A DNA stretch of 64,000 nt from an uncultured Acetatifactor sp. (GTDB lineage: Bacteria > Bacillota > Clostridia > Lachnospirales > Lachnospiraceae): NCBI GenBank assembly GCA_949840935.1, contig CATKXX010000010.1, positions 18,589 to 82,588 of the forward strand. Reading direction: 5' to 3'. Below are positions 35,755 through 44,427 of this stretch, in pieces. The translations under genes were made by a program, and so were the position numbers. Below the pieces are notes generated by a model that ran no database searches, had not been told where the DNA came from, and saw only the letters and a list, made by a program, of their open reading frames with translations. Each line of letters starts with the position of its first letter. Within the stretch, counting starts at the first letter, position 1.

Positions 35755-37499
35755 AGGCTGCCCCTTTCAAGGACTGCCCTGCCGCCCTCCACCCGGTACA
35801 CGAGATCGCACTTTTCGATGGTCTGCAGCCTGTGCGCAATGATGATCAATGTCTTCCTGCCATGCAGCCGGTTGATGGACTCCATGATCGCGGCCTCGGT
35901 GTCATTGTCCAGCGCGGAGGTAGCCTCGTCCAGCACCAGCACCTCCGGGTCGTGGTACAGGGCCCTGGCAATGCTGATACGCTGCCTCTGTCCGCCGGAG
36001 AGGCGGATCCCCCGCTCCCCGACCCCGGTGTCAAGCCCTTCCGGCAGCGACCGGATGAATTCGTCCAGCTGCGCCTCCCTCAATACCTCCCACAGCCTGT
36101 CCTCGTCAATCTGATCCTCCGGCACCCCGAAGGCCACATTCTTCCGGATGGTATCATCCAGCATAAAGATCATCTGAGGGATATATCCTATATTTCTCAG
36201 CCATTTCCGGTAATTTCTCCTGACGTCCACGCCGTCCGCGCACACCGTGCCGCTCTTTGCCTCCAGAAGCCCCAGCAGGATATCCACCACGGTACTCTTT
36301 CCCGCCCCGGTGGTTCCCACGATCCCCACAGACGCCCCGATGGGAATCGTCATCCGGGCATGGTCAAAGATCAGCTTATCCGTGTTGGGATAGGCGTATG
36401 TGATGTCCCTGAGCTCAATGGATTCCCTGATCGGAAGCTTTTCTTCCTCCTCTGCGGCAAAGGACAGATCCACCTTATCCCCCCGGATCTCATCCTGCAG
36501 ATTATCGCTGACCCCCATGAAAAAGGGCTCGAAATACGCAATGGAATTGATCTGGTTGTTGATCCGGTTCACCGCCGGGAGCAACACAATAGCCGCCGCT
36601 GCCAGTGTGGCCATGGCCGTCACCAGCTCCTCCGTGTGCATACCGGACACCACCTGCAGGATCATATAACCCATCATGGCCGCCACGCAGGCTGTCTCGA
36701 TCAGCAGCTTGGGGATATTGTTGTACAGGCTGTACTTCTGCACCGCATCCACATACCCCTTCCCGCATTTCCTGTACTCAGCAACAAAATACTGCTCCTT
36801 GCCGTTTACCTTGATTTCCTTAATTCCCTGGACAGTCTGGGAAATCCATTTGAACAATCCGCTGTAGAAATCCTGATTGTCCTTCCCTGCCTGGTACATA
36901 ATGGGCTTAAGCACCTTCTTGATCACGTACATCAGCGCCAGCAGCACCACCGCCAGCATGGCCGTCATGGCGCCGTTATTCATAAAGCAATAGCTCACTA
37001 TGAACAGGGACACCACCCCGTCGGACAACAGCTGCAGCAGGGCAAGGATCAGGGCATACATATTGTTCACATCGGAAGTAATGCTCCTCTGCACCACCGC
37101 CGTGTCCGCATTGAGATAAAATTCATACCCCCTCCGCAGATAATTGCGCATCATCCGCTCCGAAGTCCTGAACTGATTGGTATAGACAAAGGCAAAGGTC
37201 AGCTTCTGCTGGAAAAACAGGAACAGGTTTTTCACCACAAACACTGCCACCAGCAGCCCCATCACCATCACGGAAAAGCTCTCATAACTGTCGCAGCCCA
37301 GGAATCGGTACAGCGCCCCCACCGTGGCGCTGGTCTCCACCGCGTCAGGGTCAATGACCACATTTACCACCTGTACCAGCATCCCCACACCCGCCGTCTG
37401 CAGGAAAGCCCCGATGATCATCAGCACGATCAGGCCGCCCATGGCGCGCTTCTGTTTTTTGTCCAGTAAGACCTGCAATTTTTTCACTATCTTCCACAT
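35751..37499 (-). CDS. ABC exporter, MsbA/PglK-like (possible lipid-oligosaccharide flippase)
   Basis: 582 residues. A six-helix type IV exporter domain (about 20-310) is fused to an ATPase (about 345-580) with Walker A GTTGAGKST, Q-loop YIPQM, signature LSGGQRQRISIARAL, Walker B VLVLDEATSALD and a switch His in IIAHRL. Fused homodimeric exporters of this shape include PglK, which flips an undecaprenyl-linked heptasaccharide. Its position among glycosyltransferase and pseudaminate genes suggests the same for a side branch, separate from the Wzm/Wzt route. Substrate is inference. Confidence 0.9.
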   Translation of the reverse strand: MWKIVKKLQVLLDKKQKRAMGGLIVLMIIGAFLQTAGVGMLVQVVNVVIDPDAVETSATVGALYRFLGCDSYESFSVMVMGLLVAVFVVKNLFLFFQQKLTFAFVYTNQFRTSERMMRNYLRRGYEFYLNADTAVVQRSITSDVNNMYALILALLQLLSDGVVSLFIVSYCFMNNGAMTAMLAVVLLALMYVIKKVLKPIMYQAGKDNQDFYSGLFKWISQTVQGIKEIKVNGKEQYFVAEYRKCGKGYVDAVQKYSLYNNIPKLLIETACVAAMMGYMILQVVSGMHTEELVTAMATLAAAAIVLLPAVNRINNQINSIAYFEPFFMGVSDNLQDEIRGDKVDLSFAAEEEEKLPIRESIELRDITYAYPNTDKLIFDHARMTIPIGASVGIVGTTGAGKSTVVDILLGLLEAKSGTVCADGVDVRRNYRKWLRNIGYIPQMIFMLDDTIRKNVAFGVPEDQIDEDRLWEVLREAQLDEFIRSLPEGLDTGVGERGIRLSGGQRQRISIARALYHDPEVLVLDEATSALDNDTEAAIMESINRLHGRKTLIIIAHRLQTIEKCDLVYRVEGGRAVLERGSL

Positions 37500-37529
37500 G
37501 CGCTCAATCCATCCTCCATGCCGGGCTTC

Positions 37530-38618
37530 TCAGATCTGCTCATTCTGCCTGTGGATCAGCGGATCCTCATAGGCATCCATAAAATCCGCCCCCAGGCAGA
37601 CGGTTTCCTCCGCAAAGGGCAGATCCTTGATCTCCGTGAAGACGCCCACCACCTTCCGAAAACGCACCCCTGGGAAAAACTGCAGCATCTCCATGGGAAT
37701 CTTGGCGTCAAACTGGGGGTATTCCCCAAATTTGCTGCGATAATCCAGCTCGTCCCTGGGGTGGGGCTTGAGGAAGATCTTCCCCTCCGGCTCATACATC
37801 CTGATGATATCCCGGAAGATACGCTCCCGGACGTCCAGCGTGCACAGTGGGTCTGTCAGAATCAATATCTTATTCTCCTCCCCCGCTCCCTGTTCCAGCT
37901 GCTCTTTCAGGCCTTCCATATCCCGGATAAAGGCTTTCAGTATCCGCTCCTTATCCTCCCTGGTCAGCCTGTCCACCAGCTCCTTCCTGGGTGCCTCAAT
38001 ATACTGAGGGCAGGGGTAGTGGATGGCGGAAATGTCATTGACCTCCATATCCAGACAGTACTTGCCATATCCGTTTTGTACGAAGATCAGGTTCAGCTTC
38101 CTGGACAGGAACGCCTTCAGCTTAAAGTGCCCTCTGTTGTCATACCGGGCGGCGTCAAAATTCTTCAGACAGTTCAGCCCGTCCTCCACGGCGTGATAAT
38201 AAATCTTATTCTGATTCAGATAATACCCGATGGGATCCGAATCGCAGTATACATAAATATCCTCATATTCCCGAAAATCCACCGGCACATAGGGCGCTTC
38301 CAGCTGCGCGTACCTCCTGGTAAAACGGATGCGGCAGTACAGGTTCCCCAGGAATCCTCCCCCGCCCTTCCTCCACCTGGCAAGCTCCGGGAAGAAATCC
38401 TCCCGCTTCTCATCAAATTCCAAGACCTCCCGGAACAGCCCGGAAGCCTCCACACGGCTTTTCAGGTCTTCAAAATCATTGGACATACTGGAAAGCACCA
38501 GGGTCGCCCGGCCCTGCTGCTCCTTCGGCAGCTTTAATTCCTTTAAAAAAGTGATATAAACATGATAATAAGTATGACACACATATATCCTGGGCCATTT
38601 CTTTGTATTCTTATTCAT
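37530..38618 (-). CDS. Sialyltransferase-like (GT52/polysialyltransferase group) glycosyltransferase
   Basis: 362 residues from ATG 38618. It opens RIYVCHTYYHVYITFLKEL (a short Rossmann start), has FVQNGYGKYCLD in the middle, and KIFLKPHPRDELDY near residue 290. The KxHPRD motif is the CMP-binding hallmark of the bacterial sialyltransferase groups GT52/GT38. With pseF, pseI and pseG downstream, it is the best candidate to transfer pseudaminic acid from the CMP donor. The frame is also open from TTG 38672, inside a 16-bp tandem repeat array, which would add 18 residues; the ATG has no well-placed Shine-Dalgarno (GGAGGG is 14 nt away), so the true start is uncertain. Confidence 0.8.
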   Translation of the reverse strand: MNKNTKKWPRIYVCHTYYHVYITFLKELKLPKEQQGRATLVLSSMSNDFEDLKSRVEASGLFREVLEFDEKREDFFPELARWRKGGGGFLGNLYCRIRFTRRYAQLEAPYVPVDFREYEDIYVYCDSDPIGYYLNQNKIYYHAVEDGLNCLKNFDAARYDNRGHFKLKAFLSRKLNLIFVQNGYGKYCLDMEVNDISAIHYPCPQYIEAPRKELVDRLTREDKERILKAFIRDMEGLKEQLEQGAGEENKILILTDPLCTLDVRERIFRDIIRMYEPEGKIFLKPHPRDELDYRSKFGEYPQFDAKIPMEMLQFFPGVRFRKVVGVFTEIKDLPFAEETVCLGADFMDAYEDPLIHRQNEQI

Positions 38619-38654
38619 TCTTATACACTGTGCCCTCCATGACGCCTGACTGCC

Positions 38655-38814
38655 AATGCTTCCGGTTTTCAATGTCTCCGGTTTTCAATGCTTCTGGTTT
38701 CCAATGTCGCCGGTTTTCAATGCCTCCGGTTTTCAATGTCTCTGATTTCCAATGTCTCTGATTTCCAATGTCTCTGATTTCCAATGTCTCTGATTTCCAA
38801 TGTTTTCTATTTTA
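38655..38814. repeat. 16-bp tandem repeat array, about ten copies
   Basis: Nine units of 16 bp start at 38655 and every 16 bp to 38783, plus one degenerate unit reaching 38814. Four consecutive units (38735-38798) are identical: AATGTCTCTGATTTCC. The first five vary at three to five positions around a CCGGTTTTC core. The array fills the space between a promoter and the sialyltransferase-like gene and overlaps its possible TTG start. A period not divisible by three would shift any frame read through it. Confidence 0.95.
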
Positions 38815-38837
38815 GCACAATTTCAGGCCGTAGTAAA
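38809..38837 (-). promoter_or_regulatory. Internal promoter facing the repeat array
   Basis: On the minus strand TTTACT (38832-38837) and TAAAAT (38809-38814) are 17 bp apart, placing transcription start inside the first repeat units, about 190 bp before the sialyltransferase-like gene. Confidence 0.55.
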
Positions 38838-38867
38838 ATGAATATTATATAAAGCAGGCCCCCGACT

Positions 38868-38888
38868 GTCCTGCAGGCGCCGCAGGAC
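38868..38888 (-). terminator. Hairpin downstream of the DUF6044-like gene
   Basis: A 7-bp perfect stem, GTCCTGC/GCAGGAC, with a 7-nt GC-rich loop, about 70 nt past the stop at 38959. The following minus-strand T-run is weak and displaced, so this may be an inefficient terminator or a processing site. Together with the internal promoter it suggests that transcription is partly reset in the 340-bp gap 38619-38958. Confidence 0.4.
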
Positions 38889-38958
38889 AAAGTCTCAAAG
38901 GCATAGGATAGCACATACTGCATATCCTCGTCTGTCCCACAAGCGCCCGCGGCAACCC

Positions 38959-40758
38959 TCACAGCCCATAGAGCCACACCCCCCAATAGCTGGACTCTGT
39001 CTCATAATAGCCCAGGAATTCCAGGCCCATTTCCTCATAATCCAGAATCTCCCCCGCCGAGAAAATGTATTCGCAGCCCAGCCCCTTAAGCGCTTCCATG
39101 TCAAATTCCAGCCCTTCGTACCGGATTCCCAGCGTTTTCCCGAGCATCCACGCATTCCCCGTGGTTCCGTTGAACAGGTAACAGCGGCTGCCCCATTCGT
39201 CAAAGTACAGCCTGGTCTGCTCGTTTTTCACCAGCTCCTTTTCTATGACTGCCCGGAACCTGTGCTTGTATTCCAGAGGATAATTATTGGAATAACCGTC
39301 TACCGTATAAAAGCCATGCATCAGGGCGGGAGCGGGATTCATGCCCAGATGGGCCACACGGTAATCCTTCATATCCCTGCCGATGGCCGCCTCCAGCTGC
39401 CCCATCAGCTCCTCCGCGTAAAAGCTTTCCCAGGTAATATACCCGGTGATGCCGGAACCGTTATTCATCTGGTTGACATTCAGGTAAAAATTGGACTCCG
39501 TCTTGATTTCCTGCATCACAGGCAGCAACAGGCACACCAACACCCCCAGCTTCAGGGCCGGATACCCGAAAATCACCAGCCCTCTCTCCCTGCCGCCGTT
39601 ACTGGCGGACGGCCCGCAGACGCCATGATCCCACCATATGGAACAGCAGAGCGCAAATTCCAGATACCATCCCGCGGGATACAGCCAGTAAAATCTCTCC
39701 AGCTGAAAATACCGCAGGAACCCGCTGCAGCTGTTTTTAAAGTCCACCACTCCGGGAGAAAGGCAGATTCCATATAAGAGGGCAATCCCTCCCAGCACCC
39801 CCAGCCCAAGCCAGCCCGCAAGCAGCCTCAGATGTGCCGCTCCCTCCAGCTTTTTCCGAAAGAGCAGCCCCAGCACCAGCAGCGCCAGGATCGGCAGAAT
39901 CAGCCCCCGGTGCAGGGAGGGCGCGTGCTGGGCGCTGTCCAGGAAGACGCTTTTCACCGTGTCCCAAAAAGGCGCGGCGTGATTCACCAGCTCCTCCCTG
40001 TGGCTGACATAGCTGCTCCTTCCCAACAGAAGCTCTCCGAACAGGCGGTGGTTCACACCCAGGTAAATCCCCAACAGCCAGAAAAACCCCAGGTAAATCC
40101 AGCGATTGTGACGCTTCTTGATCAAAAGCCACAAAACTGCCAGCAGCCAGAAGCCCAAAACCACATAGCCGATCAGCACCAGATGGGTGGTCAGGCCAAA
40201 GAACAGAATCCCCGCAAAACTGCCTGCCACATGCTTCTTCCGGTACAGACACAGAAAGCAATATAACAAAAGCGGCACCCCCAGCACCGACAGGCCGTAG
40301 ACCGGCTGAACGGGCAGCAGGCAGAAGCACCCTGCCGCCGCCACAGCCAGGATACTACTGTCCGTTATCTCCTTCACGCTCCCGTACATTCCAAAGAACC
40401 CCGCCCCGCTCACGATCAGGTACTGCAGCACAAAGGCGGGAAACACCGACAGGAAACGGTACAGCCAAATAAATAAAATGGCGGAAGGCTGCATACCGCT
40501 GGCGTTGATCCCTCCCAGCAGCTCCGGGAAACCCGCCCCGCTCCCGGCCGCCAGATGCCTGGCACTCAGCACATAGGTCATCAGCGTCTCATCCAGCTGG
40601 TCGTGTACGGGAAAGACGCTGCCCTCCTTCAAGATTAGATACGGTGCAAAGGTAACTGCCAGAAGCAGGATACCCACCCACCACAGAGGTATCCTGTCCA
40701 CCGCCAGCACCGCCCTGTTCAATTGATAAACCATGCCGCCCTGTCTTTTTTCCCGCAA
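38959..40758 (-). CDS. DUF6044-like (YkoS-type) membrane protein, second copy
   Basis: 599 residues. Helix 1 is followed by FPVHDQLDETLMTYVLSARHL, then about eleven helices and a soluble C-terminal part with GFYTVDGYSNNYPLEYKHRF and WGSRCYLF. It is a paralogue of 22676-24463. The repeated architecture suggests two enzymes of one GT-C-like family acting on different acceptors (inference). TTG 40758 has GGGAGG 8 nt upstream; ATG 40734 is an alternative. A hairpin (40791-40812) lies between it and the broken gene upstream. Confidence 0.84.
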   Translation of the reverse strand: MREKRQGGMVYQLNRAVLAVDRIPLWWVGILLLAVTFAPYLILKEGSVFPVHDQLDETLMTYVLSARHLAAGSGAGFPELLGGINASGMQPSAILFIWLYRFLSVFPAFVLQYLIVSGAGFFGMYGSVKEITDSSILAVAAAGCFCLLPVQPVYGLSVLGVPLLLYCFLCLYRKKHVAGSFAGILFFGLTTHLVLIGYVVLGFWLLAVLWLLIKKRHNRWIYLGFFWLLGIYLGVNHRLFGELLLGRSSYVSHREELVNHAAPFWDTVKSVFLDSAQHAPSLHRGLILPILALLVLGLLFRKKLEGAAHLRLLAGWLGLGVLGGIALLYGICLSPGVVDFKNSCSGFLRYFQLERFYWLYPAGWYLEFALCCSIWWDHGVCGPSASNGGRERGLVIFGYPALKLGVLVCLLLPVMQEIKTESNFYLNVNQMNNGSGITGYITWESFYAEELMGQLEAAIGRDMKDYRVAHLGMNPAPALMHGFYTVDGYSNNYPLEYKHRFRAVIEKELVKNEQTRLYFDEWGSRCYLFNGTTGNAWMLGKTLGIRYEGLEFDMEALKGLGCEYIFSAGEILDYEEMGLEFLGYYETESSYWGVWLYGL

Positions 40759-40790
40759 TCCGGTATCCTCCCGCCAATCCTGTCATACTG

Positions 40791-40812
40791 CCGGAGGCAT
40801 ACGATCCTCCGG
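40791..40812 (-). other. Intercistronic hairpin
   Basis: Perfect 7-bp stem, CCGGAGG/CCTCCGG, with an 8-nt loop, between the broken membrane-protein gene and the DUF6044-like gene. There is no T-tract, so mRNA processing or stabilisation is more likely than termination. Confidence 0.4.
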
Positions 40813-40842
40813 ACTTGTCGCTGTATATCCCCGTCAGCCTCC

Positions 40843-42546
40843 TCAGGGCCCCGGCCCCATAAAATGCCAGATCAGATAGGAGCCGCCGTGGGATGCCGTA
40901 AGCCTCTCCTCCAGAACAGGAGCGCCGCCCGATTTTTCTTCAAAATAGCGAACTACGGCATCTTCCGCCTGAACCTCCACAGGCTCCCCGTCATCATATA
41001 TGATCAGGTAAAAATCCTCCCATGCCTCTCCCCTGTATGTCTGCAGGTATTCCCTGAGCACAGGGGTATTGGCATTCCATCCGCCGGTGTACATCCCGTT
41101 GGCAGGCATGTAAATCTCAGTTTCCAGGGCACTTCCCTTATAAAAGCTGAAGGAGGCATTTTCCAGGAAAAAGCACCTGTCCGAGTGCTGCCGGCAATAC
41201 TCCCTGACCTCCCTCAGCCCCTCGATGTAGACAGCCTGCCCCTAATTCTCCGCCTTCACATACCGGTATTGAGCCTGTCCCGCTCCGTATCCCAACAGGA
41301 GGAATACACAGGCCAGGCACAGATCAAACAGCCTTATCCACCGACGCCTCCGGGGACAGCCGGATTTCACCAGCAATGCCAAAAGAAGTACACTCTCACA
41401 GAAGATCAGCGGATAAGTTACCCTGGGAAGGACTCTCCCCCTGTAAAAGAGATAGCTCCACACCACGGTGCGCGCCATTCCCAGGCCGGCCAGGGGAGCC
41501 GCCATTTTCAGGTTCCCTGATAAGATCACATGGGCTGCAAGACCCAGCCACAATACCGCCATCACCCGGCTTCCCGACAACGGGTCTTCATACACATCCC
41601 CAAACAACGACAATCGGAACGCCTCCGCCATGCCGACGCCGGAACTGTTTCTCTCCCTCGCATAGGCCGCCAGTTCTTCCGCGCATTCAGGGCTGATATC
41701 CCCCTCCAGCATCACATAATTACAATAGGCCTCATACTCCGTCCGCGTCACCTGATGTCTGTCCAGTATCCCCTTCACATCCTCATAAGCGGGAGTGCCA
41801 TAATAATCAAACATCTCTATCCTGGCCCTGTTATATTGTTCGTATTCCTGCCATTCCTTCCCGTGATACCCCAGCAGACCGCCGGCTGCGCCTGTAACAA
41901 GGATGACCGCCACCGTCCCTGCCCACTGACTCATCCTTTTGATCCTCTCCTGCCACTCTCCGTCCGCGGCATAGAGCAGCCCCAGAAAAACCATCCCTCC
42001 CAGAGGTTGGATCATCAGCATGGCATCGCTGCGCAGGAAATAAGCCATAAGCTCCAGCCCGCCAAACACCCATATCCCCTTACGATCCTGCCTCAAGCAG
42101 AGGCAGACATAGCCTGCCGCCGCCATCAACGCCGCTGTGGATGTAAATTGAATCAGGCCCACAGAATACAGATTAATCAGGAAACAGCCGCAGCACAGCC
42201 CAATCCCCGCCGCCGTTTCCACCCTGCCCCTGCAGCAGGACAAAACAGCATGGAAAATGACAGCCCAGGATACCGTCTGAAAGAGAATCAGGCAAAGGCC
42301 GTACCATGGAATCTGCCCAGTGATCCTGTACAAAAAACAGATGACGGCGGCCAACAGCCAGTTTATCAGCCTTACATGCGGATCCGGTTCCTGCACAACG
42401 GTTCCTGCCAGCATTTCCGTGATGACCCGGTCGTCATTGGTGCCATAAAAGATTCCCGTCCTGTTCCACACCGCCGCCATGGCAGCCAGCGCCATGATCA
42501 CCGCAAGCAAAAGCTTATATCTTTTTTCCAAGAGCCTTTTCATCAC
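40843..42546 (-). pseudogene. Polytopic membrane protein gene broken by an in-frame TAG
   Basis: Codons run from GTG 42546 (or ATG 42543) to a TAG at 41242-41244, giving 434 residues that end abruptly after the last helix (...AQYRYVKAEN). In the same frame, with no other stop for 133 codons, the sequence continues as GQAVYIEGLREVREYCRQHS, SFYKGSALETEIYMPANG and onwards to a stop at 40843. This is the kind of soluble tail seen on the neighbouring membrane proteins. A single nonsense change therefore splits one ~566-codon gene. The extracytoplasmic loop after helix 1 has NDDRVITEML, a GtrII/GT-C-like acidic motif. TAG ends other intact genes here (rfbA, 7975-9525, 42559-44217), so it is read as stop. 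The truncated form keeps all helices and might still work. Confidence 0.8.
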
Positions 42547-42558
42547 CGCTGCCGCCCC

Positions 42559-44217
42559 CTAAAAGTGCACAATAATATACTCTCCCATATCCACAATGGA
42601 GCCCTCCTGCGGGAACCGGGGCAGCTCCAGGGAAAAGCTTTCCGCCGCCGCGTAATTCCCAATCTCCATGTAAGGCTGCAGCTCATAGCCGTGCATACGG
42701 AAGAATTTTATCAGCTCCGCGTCGCTGTCAAAGGCATACCTTCCCCACTCGATCACCGACAGCGAAGGGGTCTGGGCTACCCACACGCCGTAATCCCGGT
42801 AATACTTTTCCAGCAGATGCTCATCCACCGGATCCGTCCACCGCTTCATACGGTAAAAGGTCTCCGAATTATATGGCACATAGGCCGCCTGAATCAGCTC
42901 CTGGGGAATCTGGTACGTGCCCGTGAACACCACCGGTTTGTCCACCGGCCCATACTTCCTCTCCAATTCAAAGGCAATCCTGCCCACAGTCTCCTTCGCC
43001 GCCTCATATTTCATATAATCCACGTAAAACCAGCGGTTCATGTCCGCACATTGATTCCACAGGATCACACAGAGCCCGAAGATCACCGCTTTGCTGCAGA
43101 AGCTGCCCAGCCTGATCCTCTTTCGCATCAGACGGCTGCCCGCGGCCCTCTGCAGGCACAGGCCTGAAAGAAGGGCCCCATATCCACAGATCACCGGCAA
43201 AAACTGTGCCGACCGGTAGAGCGTTGTCTTTCCCTCCACCACAACAAGCAGGAACGCCGCGATAAAGCAGCCAGCCGTCAAAACCACAATCCAGCCGCTC
43301 CTCCTGCGGATACTCTCATAAATGCCAAAAGCCGCCATAAGCGCTGCGGCCAGAAGGAATATCCTGACAGGGAGATAAGCGAGCGCAAAGACACCATACA
43401 TGACATAGACCCGCTTCAGCAGCATGACGAATTCCGCCCCCGCTCCCGGTTCAAACATCCAGGATACCATCTCCGTCACAGAGCGGTGGACAGCCTCCCC
43501 CTTCAGATATTCCAGGCCAAAGACGCCCGTCACAGCCGCCGTCATCAGGCCGCGCAGCACCACAGCGCTAAGTGCCGCGGCTGCAGCCATACAAAGGGAA
43601 AGGAATACCCTGCGTCCCATGTCCGCATACCTTTCCGTTAAGAGTATTAAAAACACACCCAGCAGCCACACCACCATAAAGGATTCATAACACCCCATGG
43701 CAATCCACAGGAAACAGGCGGAACCGGCAAACCGGGAAAGCTTCCCCGGCTCCTCCCACCACTGCCTGAGAAAGCACAGGCTGATTCCCGCACAGAGATA
43801 GCCGATGGATATGCCATTATGGAGATAGTAGGTATACACCTCACTGATCAGCGGACAGGACAAAAACACTGCGGCAAAAAAAAGATACGCCCACTCCGGC
43901 GCTTTCTCCTTTAAGATCACCCGGAACAAAGCCGCCCAAACCGTCACAGCCGCCATGAGTATCAGCACTCCCGCCAGATCCGTCACCAGAGGGGCAAATT
44001 CCCCGATCCAGAACACCTTATTCAACAGATACAATACCCAGCGCCCCACGATTGCCGCCAGGCCCTCCTGAAAATAATAGGCATACGGCGTATCATCAAT
44101 CCCCACGGCAGGATGAGTCACCATAAAGCCATAAGCCAAAGCGGCTGTCAGGCTCAAAAGCAGCAGGTAACGCCTGTCTCTGCCAAGAGCCGTAAAATTC
44201 TCTTTATACTCCTTCAT
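42559..44217 (-). CDS. GtrII-like membrane glycosyltransferase
   Basis: 552 residues from ATG 44217. About eleven helices; the loop after helix 1 has HPAVGIDDTPYAYYFQEGL and then VGRWVLYLL, the DD...GRW pattern of the GtrII family. A soluble ~130-residue tail (with FTGTYQIPQ) follows. It is the first gene of block C, read from a well-formed promoter (44273-44301). The frame is open to 44352, but GGAG 6 nt before ATG 44217 fixes the start. It ends in TAG 13 nt before the broken membrane-protein gene. Confidence 0.82.
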   Translation of the reverse strand: MKEYKENFTALGRDRRYLLLLSLTAALAYGFMVTHPAVGIDDTPYAYYFQEGLAAIVGRWVLYLLNKVFWIGEFAPLVTDLAGVLILMAAVTVWAALFRVILKEKAPEWAYLFFAAVFLSCPLISEVYTYYLHNGISIGYLCAGISLCFLRQWWEEPGKLSRFAGSACFLWIAMGCYESFMVVWLLGVFLILLTERYADMGRRVFLSLCMAAAAALSAVVLRGLMTAAVTGVFGLEYLKGEAVHRSVTEMVSWMFEPGAGAEFVMLLKRVYVMYGVFALAYLPVRIFLLAAALMAAFGIYESIRRRSGWIVVLTAGCFIAAFLLVVVEGKTTLYRSAQFLPVICGYGALLSGLCLQRAAGSRLMRKRIRLGSFCSKAVIFGLCVILWNQCADMNRWFYVDYMKYEAAKETVGRIAFELERKYGPVDKPVVFTGTYQIPQELIQAAYVPYNSETFYRMKRWTDPVDEHLLEKYYRDYGVWVAQTPSLSVIEWGRYAFDSDAELIKFFRMHGYELQPYMEIGNYAAAESFSLELPRFPQEGSIVDMGEYIIVHF

Positions 44218-44272
44218 ATCCGTCTCCATTTTGCCAGTGCAGGTCCGCAAAATGCGGCCGTCAGTTGTTCTA

Positions 44273-44301
44273 AGTATAACCTGATAAGCCGATACATGCA
44301 A
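44273..44301 (-). promoter_or_regulatory. Sigma-A-type promoter for block C
   Basis: On the minus strand TTGCAT (44296-44301) and TATACT (44273-44278) are 17 bp apart, 56 bp before ATG 44217. This would drive the ~25-kb block 44.2-19.0 kb. A small CCGCA-AAA-TGCGG hairpin (about 44246-44258) lies in the leader. Confidence 0.72.
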
Positions 44302-44427
44302 CAGCCATAAATTCTTTCTGCTGAAAAGGAACCAGTAGCGTTTATCCTTCAAATGTGATAGACTCTATTTGCGGGATTCCCAAAAGCGGATCCAATATAA
44401 CCGTATAAGTAAGAAAGGATGCTCCTT

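Noticed and set aside
38655..38814. CRISPR array
   Set aside because: The 16-bp units are directly abutting with no unique spacers, and no cas genes are present.
41242..41244. Pyrrolysine or programmed readthrough at the TAG
   Set aside because: TAG ends several intact genes nearby, there is no downstream recoding element I can see, and no Pyl genes are present. A nonsense mutation is simpler.
41530..43167. A 545-codon rightward open frame
   Set aside because: Antisense to two leftward membrane-protein genes; the translation lacks any domain or signal.
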